Origin: a bacterium 1xD42-67
GTDB taxonomy: Bacteria; Bacillota; Clostridia; Oscillospirales; Oscillospiraceae
Reading direction: 5' to 3'
Assembly: GCA_003612335.1 (NCBI GenBank)
Contig: RAYO01000021.1
Location: 1-64,000 of the forward strand
DNA: 64,000 nucleotides
The translations under genes were made by a program, and so were the position numbers. Position 1 is the first letter of the stretch. The number at the start of each line of letters is the position of its first letter. This document shows, piece by piece, positions 18,801 to 25,824 of this stretch. Below the pieces are notes generated by a model. The model was not told where the DNA came from and searched no databases. It worked only from the letters and a program-made list of their open reading frames with translations.

Positions 18801-21595
18801 TCAATGCCAAAGAAACCACCCTTGCCGCCCAGAAACAGCAGATAATCAGGGACGCTTTTCGGGACTGGATTTGGAAAGACCCACAGCGGCGGCAGACGCT
18901 GGTACGCCAGTACAACGAGGAAATGAACAGCATCCGCCCCCGCGAGTATGACGGGCAGCATATCCGGTTTGCGGGCATGAACCCGGAAATCACCTTACGG
19001 GAACACCAGAAAAACGCCATCGCCCATGTGCTGTACGGCGGGAATACCCTGCTGGCCCATGAGGTGGGCGCGGGCAAGACCTTTGAAATGGTAGCCGCCG
19101 CGATGGAATCCAAGCGGCTGGGCCTGTGCCAGAAATCCCTCTTTGTGGTGCCGAACCACCTGACCGAACAGTGGGCCTCCGAGTTTTTACGGCTCTACCC
19201 TTCCGCCAATATCCTTGTCACCACCAAAAAGGACTTTGAAAGCCACAACCGCAAGAAATTCTGCGCCAGAATCGCCACCGGGGACTATGACGCGGTGATT
19301 ATCGGACACAGCCAGTTTGAACGCATCCCCATCAGCCGGGAACGGCAGGAGCGTCTGCTGCGGGAACAGATTCAGGAAATCACCGATGGGATTGCCGAGG
19401 TGGAGGCAAGCGGCGGGGAACGCTTTACCGTCAAACAGCTGGAACGCACAAAAAAATCGTTGGAGGCAAGGCTGGAAAAATTACAGGCCGAGGGCCGCAA
19501 GGACGATGTGATTACCTTTGAGCAGCTGGGCGTGGACCGGCTGTTTGTAGACGAAAGCCACAACTATAAGAACCTCTTTTTATACACAAAAATGCGGAAT
19601 GTGGCGGGCTTATCCACCACTGACGCCCAGAAATCCTCCGATATGTTTGCCAAATGCCGCTACATGGACGAGATCACCGGCAGCAGAGGCGTTGTGTTCG
19701 CTACCGGAACCCCGGTCAGCAACAGTATGACCGAATTATATACCGTCCAGCGTTATCTCCAATATGAGCGGCTTCAGGAATTGAACATGACCCATTTCGA
19801 CTGCTGGGCCAGCCGGTTCGGGGAAACGGTGACAGCCCTGGAACTGGCCCCGGAGGGGACCGGCTACCGGGCGCGGACAAGGTTTTCCAAGTTTTTCAAC
19901 CTGCCGGAGCTGATGAACCTGTTCAAAGAGGTGGCGGACATCAAGACCGCCGACCAGCTGGACCTTCCCACCCCGGAGGTGGAGTACCACAACATTGTGG
20001 CGAAACCCACCGAACACCAGCAGGACATGGTAAAGGCCCTCTCCGAGCGCGCCGCCAAAGTCCATTCGGGAACCGTTGACCCATCGGTGGACAATATGCT
20101 CAAAATCACCTCGGATGGCCGCAAGCTGGGGCTGGACCAGCGGATCATCAATCCCATGCTGCCGGACGAACCCGGCACCAAGGTCAACCAGTGCGTGGAC
20201 AATATCCTGCAAATCTGGCGGAACGGACAGCCGGAAAAGCTGACCCAGCTGGTGTTTTGCGACATTTCCACACCCCAGGCAGCGGCCTCCAAAAAGGTGG
20301 CAAAGACCCTGGATAACCCCACGCTTCACGCGCTGGAACAGGCGGTTCCAGAGCCGGAGAAACCGCCCGCCTTTACGGTCTATGAGGACATCCGCCAGAA
20401 GCTCATCGCACAGGGGATGCCCGAAAGCCAGATCGCTTTTATCCATGAAGCCAATACCGAAGTCCGAAAAAAGGAGCTGTTCTCCAAAGTCCGCTCCGGC
20501 CAGGTGCGCGTCCTGTTAGGCTCCACCCAGAAGATGGGGGCCGGGACCAATGTGCAGGATTTATTGGTGGCGCTTCACGATCTGGACTGCCCCTGGAGGC
20601 CGGGAGATCTGGCACAAAGAAAAGGGCGCATCGAGCGCCAGGGCAACCAGAACCCGCTGGTCCATGTGTACCGCTATGTGACCGAAGGGACCTTTGACGC
20701 ATACCTTTGGCAGACGGTGGAGAACAAGCAGAAATTTATCTCGCAGATTATGACCTCTAAATCCCCGGTCCGCAGCTGTGACGATGTGGACGAAGCCGCC
20801 CTGTCCTTTGCGGAGATCAAGGCCCTGTGCGCCGGGGACCCACGCATCAAGGAGCGCATGGATTTGGATGTGGAGGTTTCCCGCTTGAAGCTGATGAAGG
20901 CCGACCACCAGAGCAAGCAGTACCGGCTGGAAGATCAGCTGTTGAAACACTTCCCGGAGGAGATTGAAAAACACAAAGGCTTTATTCAAGGCTTGGAAAC
21001 AGATATGAAAACCCTGGCGGCGCATCCCCACCCGGCAGACGGATTTACCGGCATGGAAATCCGGGGCGATACGCTCACCGACAAGGAGAACGCCGGAGCC
21101 GCCCTTTTGGACGCCTGCAAGGAGGTCAAAGGCTCCGAGCCGGTGCAGATTGGCAGCTACCGGGGCTTTGCTATGTTTGCAACTTTTGACGCTTTCCAGA
21201 AGGAATATACGCTCCAACTGAAAGGCCAGATGACCCACCGCACCGCCCTGGGCGCAGACCCGCGCGGCAACCTGACCCGCATTGACAACGCGCTTTCCCA
21301 GATGCCCCAGCGGTTGGAGAATGTAAAAGTCCAGCTGGAGAACCTTTTCCAGCAGCAGGCCGCTGCAAAGGAGGAAGTGGGCAAAGCCTTTCCCTATGAG
21401 GAAGAATTGCGCGTCAAGAGCGCCCGTCTGGTGGAGTTGGATATGGAGCTGAACATGGACAGCAAAGGGCAGTCCCGCCCGGAAGCGGCGATTGCCAAGC
21501 GTGAAAGGCCCTCGGTGCTGGCAGAACTGAAACGGCCAGTCCCACCCCGCAACCCGGAAAAGAAACCCAGACAACAGGAACAGGAGGCAAGATAA
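12896..21595 (+). CDS. Giant CTn protein: ArdC/LtrC-like N-terminus, N6-adenine methylase and SNF2-type helicase
   Basis: The 2899-residue protein begins with an LtrC/ArdC-like ssDNA-binding segment (1-250). A low-complexity linker (about 252-376) is read through the overlapping tnpV gene, and several unassigned regions follow. The methylase region has a SAM motif E-P-S-C-G-V-G-N-F-F-G near 1380 and a catalytic-type N-V-P-Y near 1442. The helicase has Walker A E-V-G-A-G-K-T near 2055, V-D-E-S-H-N-Y near 2219 and a motif VI-like G-R-I-E-R-Q-G-N near 2578. The family is thought to protect or remodel element DNA during transfer. AAAGGAGG at 12879-12886 fits the start. The length is normal for this family. 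Confidence 0.88.
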   Translation: MATKVQIYAQMADDVAVQLTSSWNEWTLFLDTASRLYKYPFSDQLLIYAQRPDATACAEYDLWNDKMGRYVRRGSKGIALVDDSGDRPRLRYVFDISDTGTREHSRTPWLWKMEERHIDSISAMLESRYGVGSGDLGEQLAETARKLAGEYWADNGRDFLYIVDDSFLEEYDELNIEVQFKAAAAASIAYSLMSRCGLAPREYFTHEDFMPVFDFNTPATAQALGTAVSQINQQVLRQIGVTILNAERQAAQERRSEHEEQPDLQPERGLPGSRPETGRTAGNAPGQVRQDAENLSEGTPANPLQPAADEREAVPAPVGDRPDREQPVGAADAAAGTVGGGDRGTESPRHDAVGGADEQLQGPGGGDFAGGTYQQLTLDLFPSEAEQIRTIDEAENVKTSSAFSFAQTDIDHVLRLGGNTDRLRERVAAEFEKQKSVPEIAAALQSLYHGGNGFTTDAGSITVWYGEDGIHLSRGKSARYDKSAQVISWESAAERIGELLESGQFASNVELAEAAGYERLRLAEKLWNLCHDLSDEARESGYLQSLVKNRGGGFPEETERLAEQLKSPEFRKTLMEEYAAFWTAYQQDRDVLRFHYHNPKQIWENLKDLNLPRKAFSSEMAEVPTVKEFITEDEIGAALSGGSGFAGGRGRIYTFFQQPHTDKEQAAFLREEYGTGGRSHALSGATGSDEWHDGKGLRYQKKGCEDVRLTWDKTAKLVADLIKKDRYLTETEREQVEKIQAEKELAEAGVVEPQNQPAPVHEAEAEQPQPTLEELLGQYKPVVTAAISEDTAYRNACGHSDHENAVIEGNAAVRRAVLDSGDIQLIKHYSDIPDFRHRLRQEVIDETYPRLHELLRPLSQDDIDDALRAWNGDMDSKRAVVRYMKDHARDKDTAAWLSKEYGGPENKSLFIVRAGSPETIELPWPKVQRRIAQLIQADLFYTPAELDNLDDIDPVAIRENLAQRGIVNGQVVEPEKLDNDPFIQQVMADVEQLTEEETPAAETAPVVKGPRDPLASAYGVGDFVFLENTEYRITDLQRGHVQLLDPALVYPIYRTETKEQFERAIRQDPRNSAITDYLPADLEQFSPDLREVLTGDGGLLDGLAKEDIAALLRNGTGNPAIAQHLSQRFAGTVETMQLETGDTADYRTSINGMEVEILREDETILATLYESWETIAAALRSLYQQELDGFSHEPAQTKEQPIEEQPDLGNPPTPEPEPRITTTPVTRYPGEQNNLPYDIEIHTLHFDEPEPTPTPPQPTAENFHITDIHLGEGGPKAKFRANMDAINLLKELEAENRQATPEEQEILSRYVGWGGLSDAFDESKPAWAKEFAELYAALSPEEYEAARGTTLNAHYTTPTVIQAIYEAVGRMGFQTGNILEPSCGVGNFFGMLPEEMRGSKLYGVELDSITGRIAKQLYPKANITIAGFETTDRRDFYDLAVGNVPYGQYQVNDRAYNKLNFNIHNYFFAKSLDQVRLGGVVAFLTSRYTMDSKDSTVRRYLAQRAELLGAIRLPNNAFRANAGTDVVSDIIFLQKRDRPIDITPDWTQTGQTEEGFTINRYFLDHPEMVLGRQEAKSTQYGGQDYTVAPIEGLELSDQLHDAIKYIRGTYQEAELPELGEGEEIDASIPADPDVKNYSYTVVDGAVYYRENSRMVRPDLNATAEARIKGMVELRDCVQKLIGQQMDGFISDETIRETQAELNRLYDAFSAKYGLINDRGNRLAFADDSSYYLLCALEVIDDDGKLKQKADMFTKRTIKPHQAVTSVDTASEALAVSIAEKAEVDMEYMAELSGRTPEELALELRGVIFRLPGPLAEGEAPRYVTADEYLSGNVRRKLRQAQRAAEKDPAFSINVEALTAAQPKDLDASEIEVRLGATWIDKEYIQQFMYETFHTPYYLQRSIQVKYVPYTAEWQITGKNAVGYGDVAANTTYGTDRANAYKILEDSLNLRDVRIYDTVEDADGRERRVLNAKETTLAAQKQQIIRDAFRDWIWKDPQRRQTLVRQYNEEMNSIRPREYDGQHIRFAGMNPEITLREHQKNAIAHVLYGGNTLLAHEVGAGKTFEMVAAAMESKRLGLCQKSLFVVPNHLTEQWASEFLRLYPSANILVTTKKDFESHNRKKFCARIATGDYDAVIIGHSQFERIPISRERQERLLREQIQEITDGIAEVEASGGERFTVKQLERTKKSLEARLEKLQAEGRKDDVITFEQLGVDRLFVDESHNYKNLFLYTKMRNVAGLSTTDAQKSSDMFAKCRYMDEITGSRGVVFATGTPVSNSMTELYTVQRYLQYERLQELNMTHFDCWASRFGETVTALELAPEGTGYRARTRFSKFFNLPELMNLFKEVADIKTADQLDLPTPEVEYHNIVAKPTEHQQDMVKALSERAAKVHSGTVDPSVDNMLKITSDGRKLGLDQRIINPMLPDEPGTKVNQCVDNILQIWRNGQPEKLTQLVFCDISTPQAAASKKVAKTLDNPTLHALEQAVPEPEKPPAFTVYEDIRQKLIAQGMPESQIAFIHEANTEVRKKELFSKVRSGQVRVLLGSTQKMGAGTNVQDLLVALHDLDCPWRPGDLAQRKGRIERQGNQNPLVHVYRYVTEGTFDAYLWQTVENKQKFISQIMTSKSPVRSCDDVDEAALSFAEIKALCAGDPRIKERMDLDVEVSRLKLMKADHQSKQYRLEDQLLKHFPEEIEKHKGFIQGLETDMKTLAAHPHPADGFTGMEIRGDTLTDKENAGAALLDACKEVKGSEPVQIGSYRGFAMFATFDAFQKEYTLQLKGQMTHRTALGADPRGNLTRIDNALSQMPQRLENVKVQLENLFQQQAAAKEEVGKAFPYEEELRVKSARLVELDMELNMDSKGQSRPEAAIAKRERPSVLAELKRPVPPRNPEKKPRQQEQEAR
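13668..14024 (+). CDS. tnpV: TnpV family transposon protein, overprinted inside the helicase gene
   Basis: The 118-residue protein is read in a different forward frame from the surrounding giant gene. The sequence is strongly TnpV-like throughout, including P-L-G-K-Y-G-R-M-R-K, Y-L-K-E-H-R-P-I-L-Y-N and Q-W-V-G-L-M-N-S-C-K-A-Q-A-E-E. It has its own AGGAAAGGAG at 13650-13659 and an ATG eight bases later. In the host frame the same bases give a Gly/Pro/Arg-rich segment without obvious fold. TnpV function is unknown; it is common in Tn4451/Tn1549-type elements. Confidence 0.85.
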   Translation: MKNNLTYSRNGDYLVPDLKLAEQPETPLGKYGRMRKTYLKEHRPILYNRLLMSEKLYPHLLEIDQTANSRLEQLMPQLAQSAGATEELKARDMMQWVGLMNSCKAQAEEILLAELINS

Positions 21596-21596
21596 T

Positions 21597-22718
21597 ATGA
21601 ATATCAATGAAAAGAATACGGCGCTTTATGAGAAGATGGCCGCAGAACAGAACACCTTCCGGGACTGGCTGAAAAGCCAGCCCCCGGAGGAGGTCTTAAA
21701 CCACGCCTATGAGTACACTGTCCGGGAGGACATTGTGATGGCGATGGAGGAACTGGAACTCTCCGACCGGCAGGCCCAGGCGCTTCTGGATTCCCCCTCG
21801 CCGCTGGCCGATGTGTACCGCCATTTTGAGAAGCTGGAAACCGGCTATATGGATGTGATCCGGGAGAGCATTGAGGAGCGGGCCGATGAGATGTCGGTAC
21901 AGAAAGCCGCCCTGATGGAACAGGCCAAAGAACAGATCGACCGCTTTTGCCAGAGCGAGTATGGCTCCGGCGCGGATTTCAGCAACCCTGCGGCAGTCGG
22001 GATTGCCTACACCACCCTTACGGACGATGAAATTCCAATCCAGGTCAATGTGGATTTGGAGCATTACCGCATTGACCGCTTTCTGGATGAAACGCCTTTG
22101 GAGGGCTGGCAGTACCCCTCTCTGGCATCCCTGGTCACAGACGCATTGGAAAATCTGGACTTTGACGATTTGATTTTTGTGACCGAGCAGGAGCTGGAAT
22201 CCGTCCGGCGCACTGAACCGGAAAAACCGGGGACTGTACCGGTCTATCCCCACTCTGCCGCCTATGCGTCCGAGCATGGGGAGATGGCACAGTACCGGGC
22301 CTCCCTGCAAGCCAACCTTGCCTGTAAAGAGGCTGTCGAGCAGGCCATCAGCGCCCACTACGGGGATAACCGTCTGAATACCGAGGCCGCTGTCAAAGAG
22401 GTTTTGGAGAAATTTGCCCCGGAGCGTGTGCAGCTTATCCTTGCCAATACGGTGTTGAAGAAAGAGCATGACGGGCGCATCTCCCGCGACAACAAAGCAT
22501 GGGCGAAAACCATTCCTCTGCCGGATGAGGGCGGCGATCCCCGCCACAGCTATGTCCTGGTGGTGGATAAGGTCCACCCCGGCCTGACCGACCTGTTTTT
22601 GAAGCAGGCGCGGAAAGCCTTTCAAGGCCCGGAGAAAGGTTCCGTCCTGCAAAAGCTCAAACAGGAACCGCCGGAACGCAAACCCGCCGCCCCGAAGAAA
22701 CGGGAGCCGGAGCGATGA
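21597..22718 (+). CDS. DUF3848/DUF3849 domain CTn protein
   Basis: The 373-residue protein has an N-terminal DUF3848-type domain (E-K-M-A-A-E-Q-N...Q-P-P-E-E-V-L-N-H-A-Y-E-Y-T-V-R-E-D). A DUF3849-type domain follows from about 217 (V-Y-P-H-S-A-A-Y-A...A-C-K-E-A-V-E-Q-A-I). The tail is K/P-rich. It starts just after the helicase stop and overlaps mobC by four bases. The function is unknown; it is co-transcribed with mobilisation genes. Confidence 0.8.
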   Translation: MNINEKNTALYEKMAAEQNTFRDWLKSQPPEEVLNHAYEYTVREDIVMAMEELELSDRQAQALLDSPSPLADVYRHFEKLETGYMDVIRESIEERADEMSVQKAALMEQAKEQIDRFCQSEYGSGADFSNPAAVGIAYTTLTDDEIPIQVNVDLEHYRIDRFLDETPLEGWQYPSLASLVTDALENLDFDDLIFVTEQELESVRRTEPEKPGTVPVYPHSAAYASEHGEMAQYRASLQANLACKEAVEQAISAHYGDNRLNTEAAVKEVLEKFAPERVQLILANTVLKKEHDGRISRDNKAWAKTIPLPDEGGDPRHSYVLVVDKVHPGLTDLFLKQARKAFQGPEKGSVLQKLKQEPPERKPAAPKKREPER

Positions 22719-23059
22719 GCGCGGAAAAGCGGAAACGGGAGGTACAGGTGAATTTCCGGGTTTCGCCGGAGGAGCTGGCGCTGATCGGGCAGAAAATGGC
22801 CCAGCTTGGGACAGCCAACCGGGAAGCCTACCTGCGGAAAATGGCGCTGGACGGCTATGTGATTAAGCTGGATTTGCCGGAATTAAAAGAGCTGGTTTCC
22901 CTCCTGCGCCGAAGCAGCAACAACTTAAACCAGCTGACAAAACGGGTGCATGAAACCGGGCGGATTTATGACGCTGATTTGGAGGATTTATCCCAGCGGC
23001 AGGAGCAGCTTTGGGAGGGTGTGCAGAAGATACTCACCCAGCTTGCAAAGCTCTCCTGA
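22715..23059 (+). CDS. mobC: MobC-like relaxosome accessory protein
   Basis: The 114-residue protein has a ribbon-helix-helix-type N-terminus (R-E-V-Q-V-N-F-R-V-S-P-E-E) and a helical C-terminus containing L-R-R-S-S-N-N-L-N-Q-L-T-K-R-V. This is the conserved MobC segment. It is expected to bind oriT and help the relaxase open it. The gene lies directly upstream of the relaxase with a strong hairpin between them. Confidence 0.88.
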   Translation: MSAEKRKREVQVNFRVSPEELALIGQKMAQLGTANREAYLRKMALDGYVIKLDLPELKELVSLLRRSSNNLNQLTKRVHETGRIYDADLEDLSQRQEQLWEGVQKILTQLAKLS

Positions 23060-23079
23060 CCGGACAGTTTACCCCATCT

Positions 23080-23127
23080 GCGGAGGGAGGAACGGCGTTC
23101 TTCGCCGCGCCTTCCTCCGCTTTTTTT
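23080..23127 (+). terminator. Imperfect hairpin with T7 tract between mobC and the relaxase
   Basis: GCGGAGG... pairs with ...CCTCCGC through an 18-base stem with few mismatches, followed by seven Ts. It looks like a rho-independent terminator or attenuator that could limit relaxase expression. The same inverted repeat could alternatively be part of the oriT region; sequence alone does not decide. Confidence 0.6.
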
Positions 23128-23146
23128 ATGAAAGGAGGATTCCATC

Positions 23147-24565
23147 ATGGCGACTACACGCATCATGCCGCTGCACATCGGCAAAGGCCGCACCGAAAGT
23201 CAGGCCATCAGTGACATTATCGACTATGTAGCCAACCCACAAAAGACAGACAGTGGCAGGCTCATCACCGGCTTTGCGTGCGACAGCCGGGTGGCAGACG
23301 CCGAGTTTCTTCTGGCAAAACGGGAGTACATTTCGACTACCGGGCGGGTACGCGGCGCGGACGATGTACTGGCCTACCATGTCCGACAGTCTTTCAAACC
23401 CGGAGAGATTACCCCGGAAGAAGCCAACCGTCTGGGCGTGGAGTTTGCCAGCCGGTTCACCAAGGGAAATCACGCCTTTGTGGTCTGCACCCATATCGAC
23501 AAATCGCACATCCATAATCACATCATCTGGAACGCGGTCAACCTGAACTGTGACCGGAAATTCCGCAACTTTTGGGGCAGCACCCGCGCGGTCAGGAGGC
23601 TCAATGATACCATCTGCATTGAGAACGGCTATTCCATTGTAGAGAACCCCAAACCCCATGGGAAAAGCTACAACAAGTGGCTGGGAGATGGGGCAAAGCC
23701 CTCCCACCGGGAACAGCTCCGTATGATGATTGACCAGGCGTTAGAGCAGAAACCGGCTGACTTTGATGGACTGTTAAAATTGCTTGAAGAAATGGGCTGT
23801 GAAGTGACGCGCCGGGGACAGGCGATCCGGCTCAAAGCCCCCGGCTGGAAGAAGGTTGCCCGTATGGATGAGGCGATGGGCGAAGGATATAGCGAAGCGG
23901 AAATCCGGGCGGTGCTGGCCGGGGAGAAAACCCACACGCCCCGCAAAAAGAATATGGTTTCCACTTCTGCCCCAAAGGTCAATCTGCTGGTGGATATTCA
24001 GGCGAAATTGCAGGCAGGGAAAGGCGCTGGATATGCGCGCTGGGCAAAGGTATTCAACCTGAAACAGATGGCGCAGACCATGAATTATCTCACTGAGCAT
24101 GGCCTGCTGGAATATGCAGCATTGGCGGAAAAAGCGGCGGCAGCAACGGCCCGTCACAACGAGCTGTCGGCGCAGATCAAGGCGGCGGAAACCCGCATGG
24201 CGGAGATTAACCTGCTGCGGACCCATATCATCAATTACGCCAAGACCCGCGAGGTCTATGTTGCCTACCGAAAGGCCGGATATTCCAAAAAATTCTTATC
24301 GGAACATGAAGCGGATATTCTGCTCCACAAGGCGGCAAAGCAAGCCTTTGAGGATTTGGGAATCAAGAAGCTGCCTACCGTCAAGAGCTTGCAGGCCGAG
24401 TACGCAGAGCTGCTGGAAGAAAAGAAAAAGGACTATGCCGAGTACCGGCGCTCCCGCGAGGAAATGCGGGAACTGCTGGCCGCAAAAGCCAACGTGGACC
24501 GGCTGATGGGATATGGGGAGGAACAACAGAAAGACCAGAAAAAGGAACAAATCCAGGACCGCTGA
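23147..24565 (+). CDS. mobA: MOBP-type relaxase (MobA/VirD2 family)
   Basis: The 472-residue nuclease-transesterase nicks oriT and stays covalently attached to the transferred strand. The metal-binding motif is H116-x-D-x2-x-H121-x-H123-x-H125 (H-I-D-K-S-H-I-H-N-H). A nearby Tyr-containing N-terminal region (S-D-I-I-D-Y-V) supplies the likely nucleophile. The C-terminal third is a coiled helical region (A-E-Y-A-E-L-L-E-E-K-K-K-D-Y-A). AAGGAGG precedes the ATG. It is the last conserved transfer gene before the cargo slot. Confidence 0.92.
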   Translation: MATTRIMPLHIGKGRTESQAISDIIDYVANPQKTDSGRLITGFACDSRVADAEFLLAKREYISTTGRVRGADDVLAYHVRQSFKPGEITPEEANRLGVEFASRFTKGNHAFVVCTHIDKSHIHNHIIWNAVNLNCDRKFRNFWGSTRAVRRLNDTICIENGYSIVENPKPHGKSYNKWLGDGAKPSHREQLRMMIDQALEQKPADFDGLLKLLEEMGCEVTRRGQAIRLKAPGWKKVARMDEAMGEGYSEAEIRAVLAGEKTHTPRKKNMVSTSAPKVNLLVDIQAKLQAGKGAGYARWAKVFNLKQMAQTMNYLTEHGLLEYAALAEKAAAATARHNELSAQIKAAETRMAEINLLRTHIINYAKTREVYVAYRKAGYSKKFLSEHEADILLHKAAKQAFEDLGIKKLPTVKSLQAEYAELLEEKKKDYAEYRRSREEMRELLAAKANVDRLMGYGEEQQKDQKKEQIQDR

Positions 24566-24589
24566 TGCGCTGTCTTTTTTGTACGATCT

Positions 24590-24720
24590 CACCGCCGTAG
24601 GCGGGCGAAAAAGCGTTCCGCAGGAACGCGCAGCCAGCTCCAGAATGGAGCTGTTCAAAAGGGGCTTGGGGAATCCCCAACAAGCAGCGCCTGGAGCCGG
24701 AGGCTATCCAGGGGCATTGC
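24590..24720. other. Cluster of short inverted repeats after the relaxase, no gene
   Basis: Consecutive small palindromes are visible: CCGCC..GGCGG (about 24592-24604), GCGTTCC/GGAACGC (24613-24629), AGCTCC/GGAGCT (24636-24652), TTGGGGA/TCCCCAA (24666-24680) and GCCTGG..CCGGAGGC (about 24689-24704). No convincing reading frame covers them. The region between 24566 and 24768 otherwise holds nothing I can identify. Confidence 0.5.
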
Positions 24721-24768
24721 TTGCCGCTTTCTTCAACGCCCTTTCCGCAGGAGTTTACCGTCTTTACA

Positions 24769-24797
24769 TTGTGCAAGCCGTAGACTCATGCTATAAT
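24769..24797 (+). promoter_or_regulatory. Sigma-70-type promoter
   Basis: TTGTGC (24769-24774) and TATAAT (24792-24797) are separated by 17 bases. The promoter points at the decayed flavoprotein gene that follows. Confidence 0.55.
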
Positions 24798-24827
24798 AGG
24801 CTAAAACTATAAAACGAGGTTTGACAA

Positions 24828-25057
24828 ATATATGATGCCCTAATCGTTGGGGCTGACCCCGCTGGAAGTACTTTGCAAAGGTACTGGCTGGAAAAAATGG
24901 ATTTCGCGTTCTGTTGGTGGAGCGCCACAAGTCTCCCCGCCATAAATCCTGTTCCGGCGTTCTGAGCCAGAAAACGATGGACCAGGTGCAGTGTTACTTT
25001 GGCGAGGATGTGCCGCTCTCTGTAATGTGTACCCTGATAAAAAACCGGGGTGTGTGA
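24828..25057 (+). pseudogene. Decayed FAD-dependent oxidoreductase N-terminal fragment
   Basis: The frame from 24831 reads Y-D-A-L-I-V-G-A-D-P-A-G-S-T, a Rossmann G-x-G-x2-G motif with the second Gly changed to Asp. After a frame change near 24870 it continues F-A-K-V-L-A-G-K-N-G-F-R-V-L-L-V-E-R-H-K-S, the usual beta2 end of geranylgeranyl-reductase-like flavoproteins, and ends at TGA 25055. The start codon position holds ATA. It is a frameshifted, start-less and truncated remnant left beside the cargo. Confidence 0.7.
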
Positions 25058-25081
25058 TATAGGTTTTCCTTGTGAGATTTT

Positions 25082-25114
25082 CGTAACATTTTAATGATAC
25101 TATCCATGATAGAA
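25082..25114 (+). promoter_or_regulatory. Putative response-regulator box upstream of the two-component genes
   Basis: CGTAACATT at 25082-25090 matches the core shared by the boxes at 26867 and 37528. A -10-like GATAGA is at nearly the same distance downstream (25108-25113). This suggests autoregulation by the adjacent response regulator (inference). Confidence 0.45.
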
Positions 25115-25140
25115 GAATAGAACTGGAAGGATGTGAACGT

Positions 25141-25824
25141 ATGCGGCTCTTAGTGGTGGAGGATGACCGGCTTTTGAACAATACACTGTGCTACAATCTT
25201 TCTGCGTCCGGCTATACCGTAGATTCCGCTATGACAGGTGCGGAGGCGGTTCGTTTTTTTGAAACGCAGGACTATGACTTGATTGTGCTGGACGTAAACC
25301 TGCCGGATGGAAACGGGTTTGATTTCTGCGGACAGATCAAGGAGCGCCGCCCTGATACTGCTGTGATTTTTCTGACGGCAAATGATATGGAAAGCGATAT
25401 GCTGAAAGGGTTTGAGCTGGGCGCGGATGATTATGTAACGAAACCCTTCCCCATCAGCGTATTTCGTAAAAAGGTATCGGCTCTGCTTAACCGCATCCAA
25501 AAGCAGACAGGCGGCGACTGCTACACGGACGGTACGCTGTCCATCAATTTCTCGGAGCTGACCGCAGAATTGTCCGGGGCGTCAATTACGTTTACGCCGC
25601 TGGAATACAGACTGCTAAAAGTGCTGGTGAAAAATCCCAAAATCGTTTTGACCCGTCAGGTGCTTCTTGAAAAGCTGTGGGATGCGGACGAAAATTTTGT
25701 GGATGAACACACTCTGACGGTCACGATCAGCCGCATCCGGGGCAAAATTGAAGTGGACGGCCTGCAATATATCAAAACGGTTTACGGCATGGGTTATATG
25801 TGGATTGGGGGGCTGAAAAAGTGA
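25141..25824 (+). CDS. OmpR-family response regulator (BceR/VanR-like)
   Basis: The 227-residue protein has a receiver domain with acidic pocket E7-D8-D9, phospho-acceptor D51 (V-L-D-V-N-L-P-D-G), T79 and K101 (T-K-P-F). A C-terminal winged helix follows from about 130 with F-T-P-L-E-Y-R-L-L and R-I-R-G-K-I. It lies four bases inside the kinase start. With the short-loop kinase and the ABC/FtsX genes that share its putative box, it probably controls a peptide-antibiotic detoxification response (inference). AAGGATGTG precedes the ATG. Confidence 0.88.
   Translation: MRLLVVEDDRLLNNTLCYNLSASGYTVDSAMTGAEAVRFFETQDYDLIVLDVNLPDGNGFDFCGQIKERRPDTAVIFLTANDMESDMLKGFELGADDYVTKPFPISVFRKKVSALLNRIQKQTGGDCYTDGTLSINFSELTAELSGASITFTPLEYRLLKVLVKNPKIVLTRQVLLEKLWDADENFVDEHTLTVTISRIRGKIEVDGLQYIKTVYGMGYMWIGGLKK

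Noticed and set aside
20561-22652. Long minus-strand frames opposite the helicase and DUF3848 genes
   Set aside because: Same codon-bias shadow effect; no motifs and no upstream signals.
24513-24812. 99-codon frame after the relaxase
   Set aside because: It overlaps the relaxase end in another frame and is made of the short palindromes; no start signal or protein-like composition.
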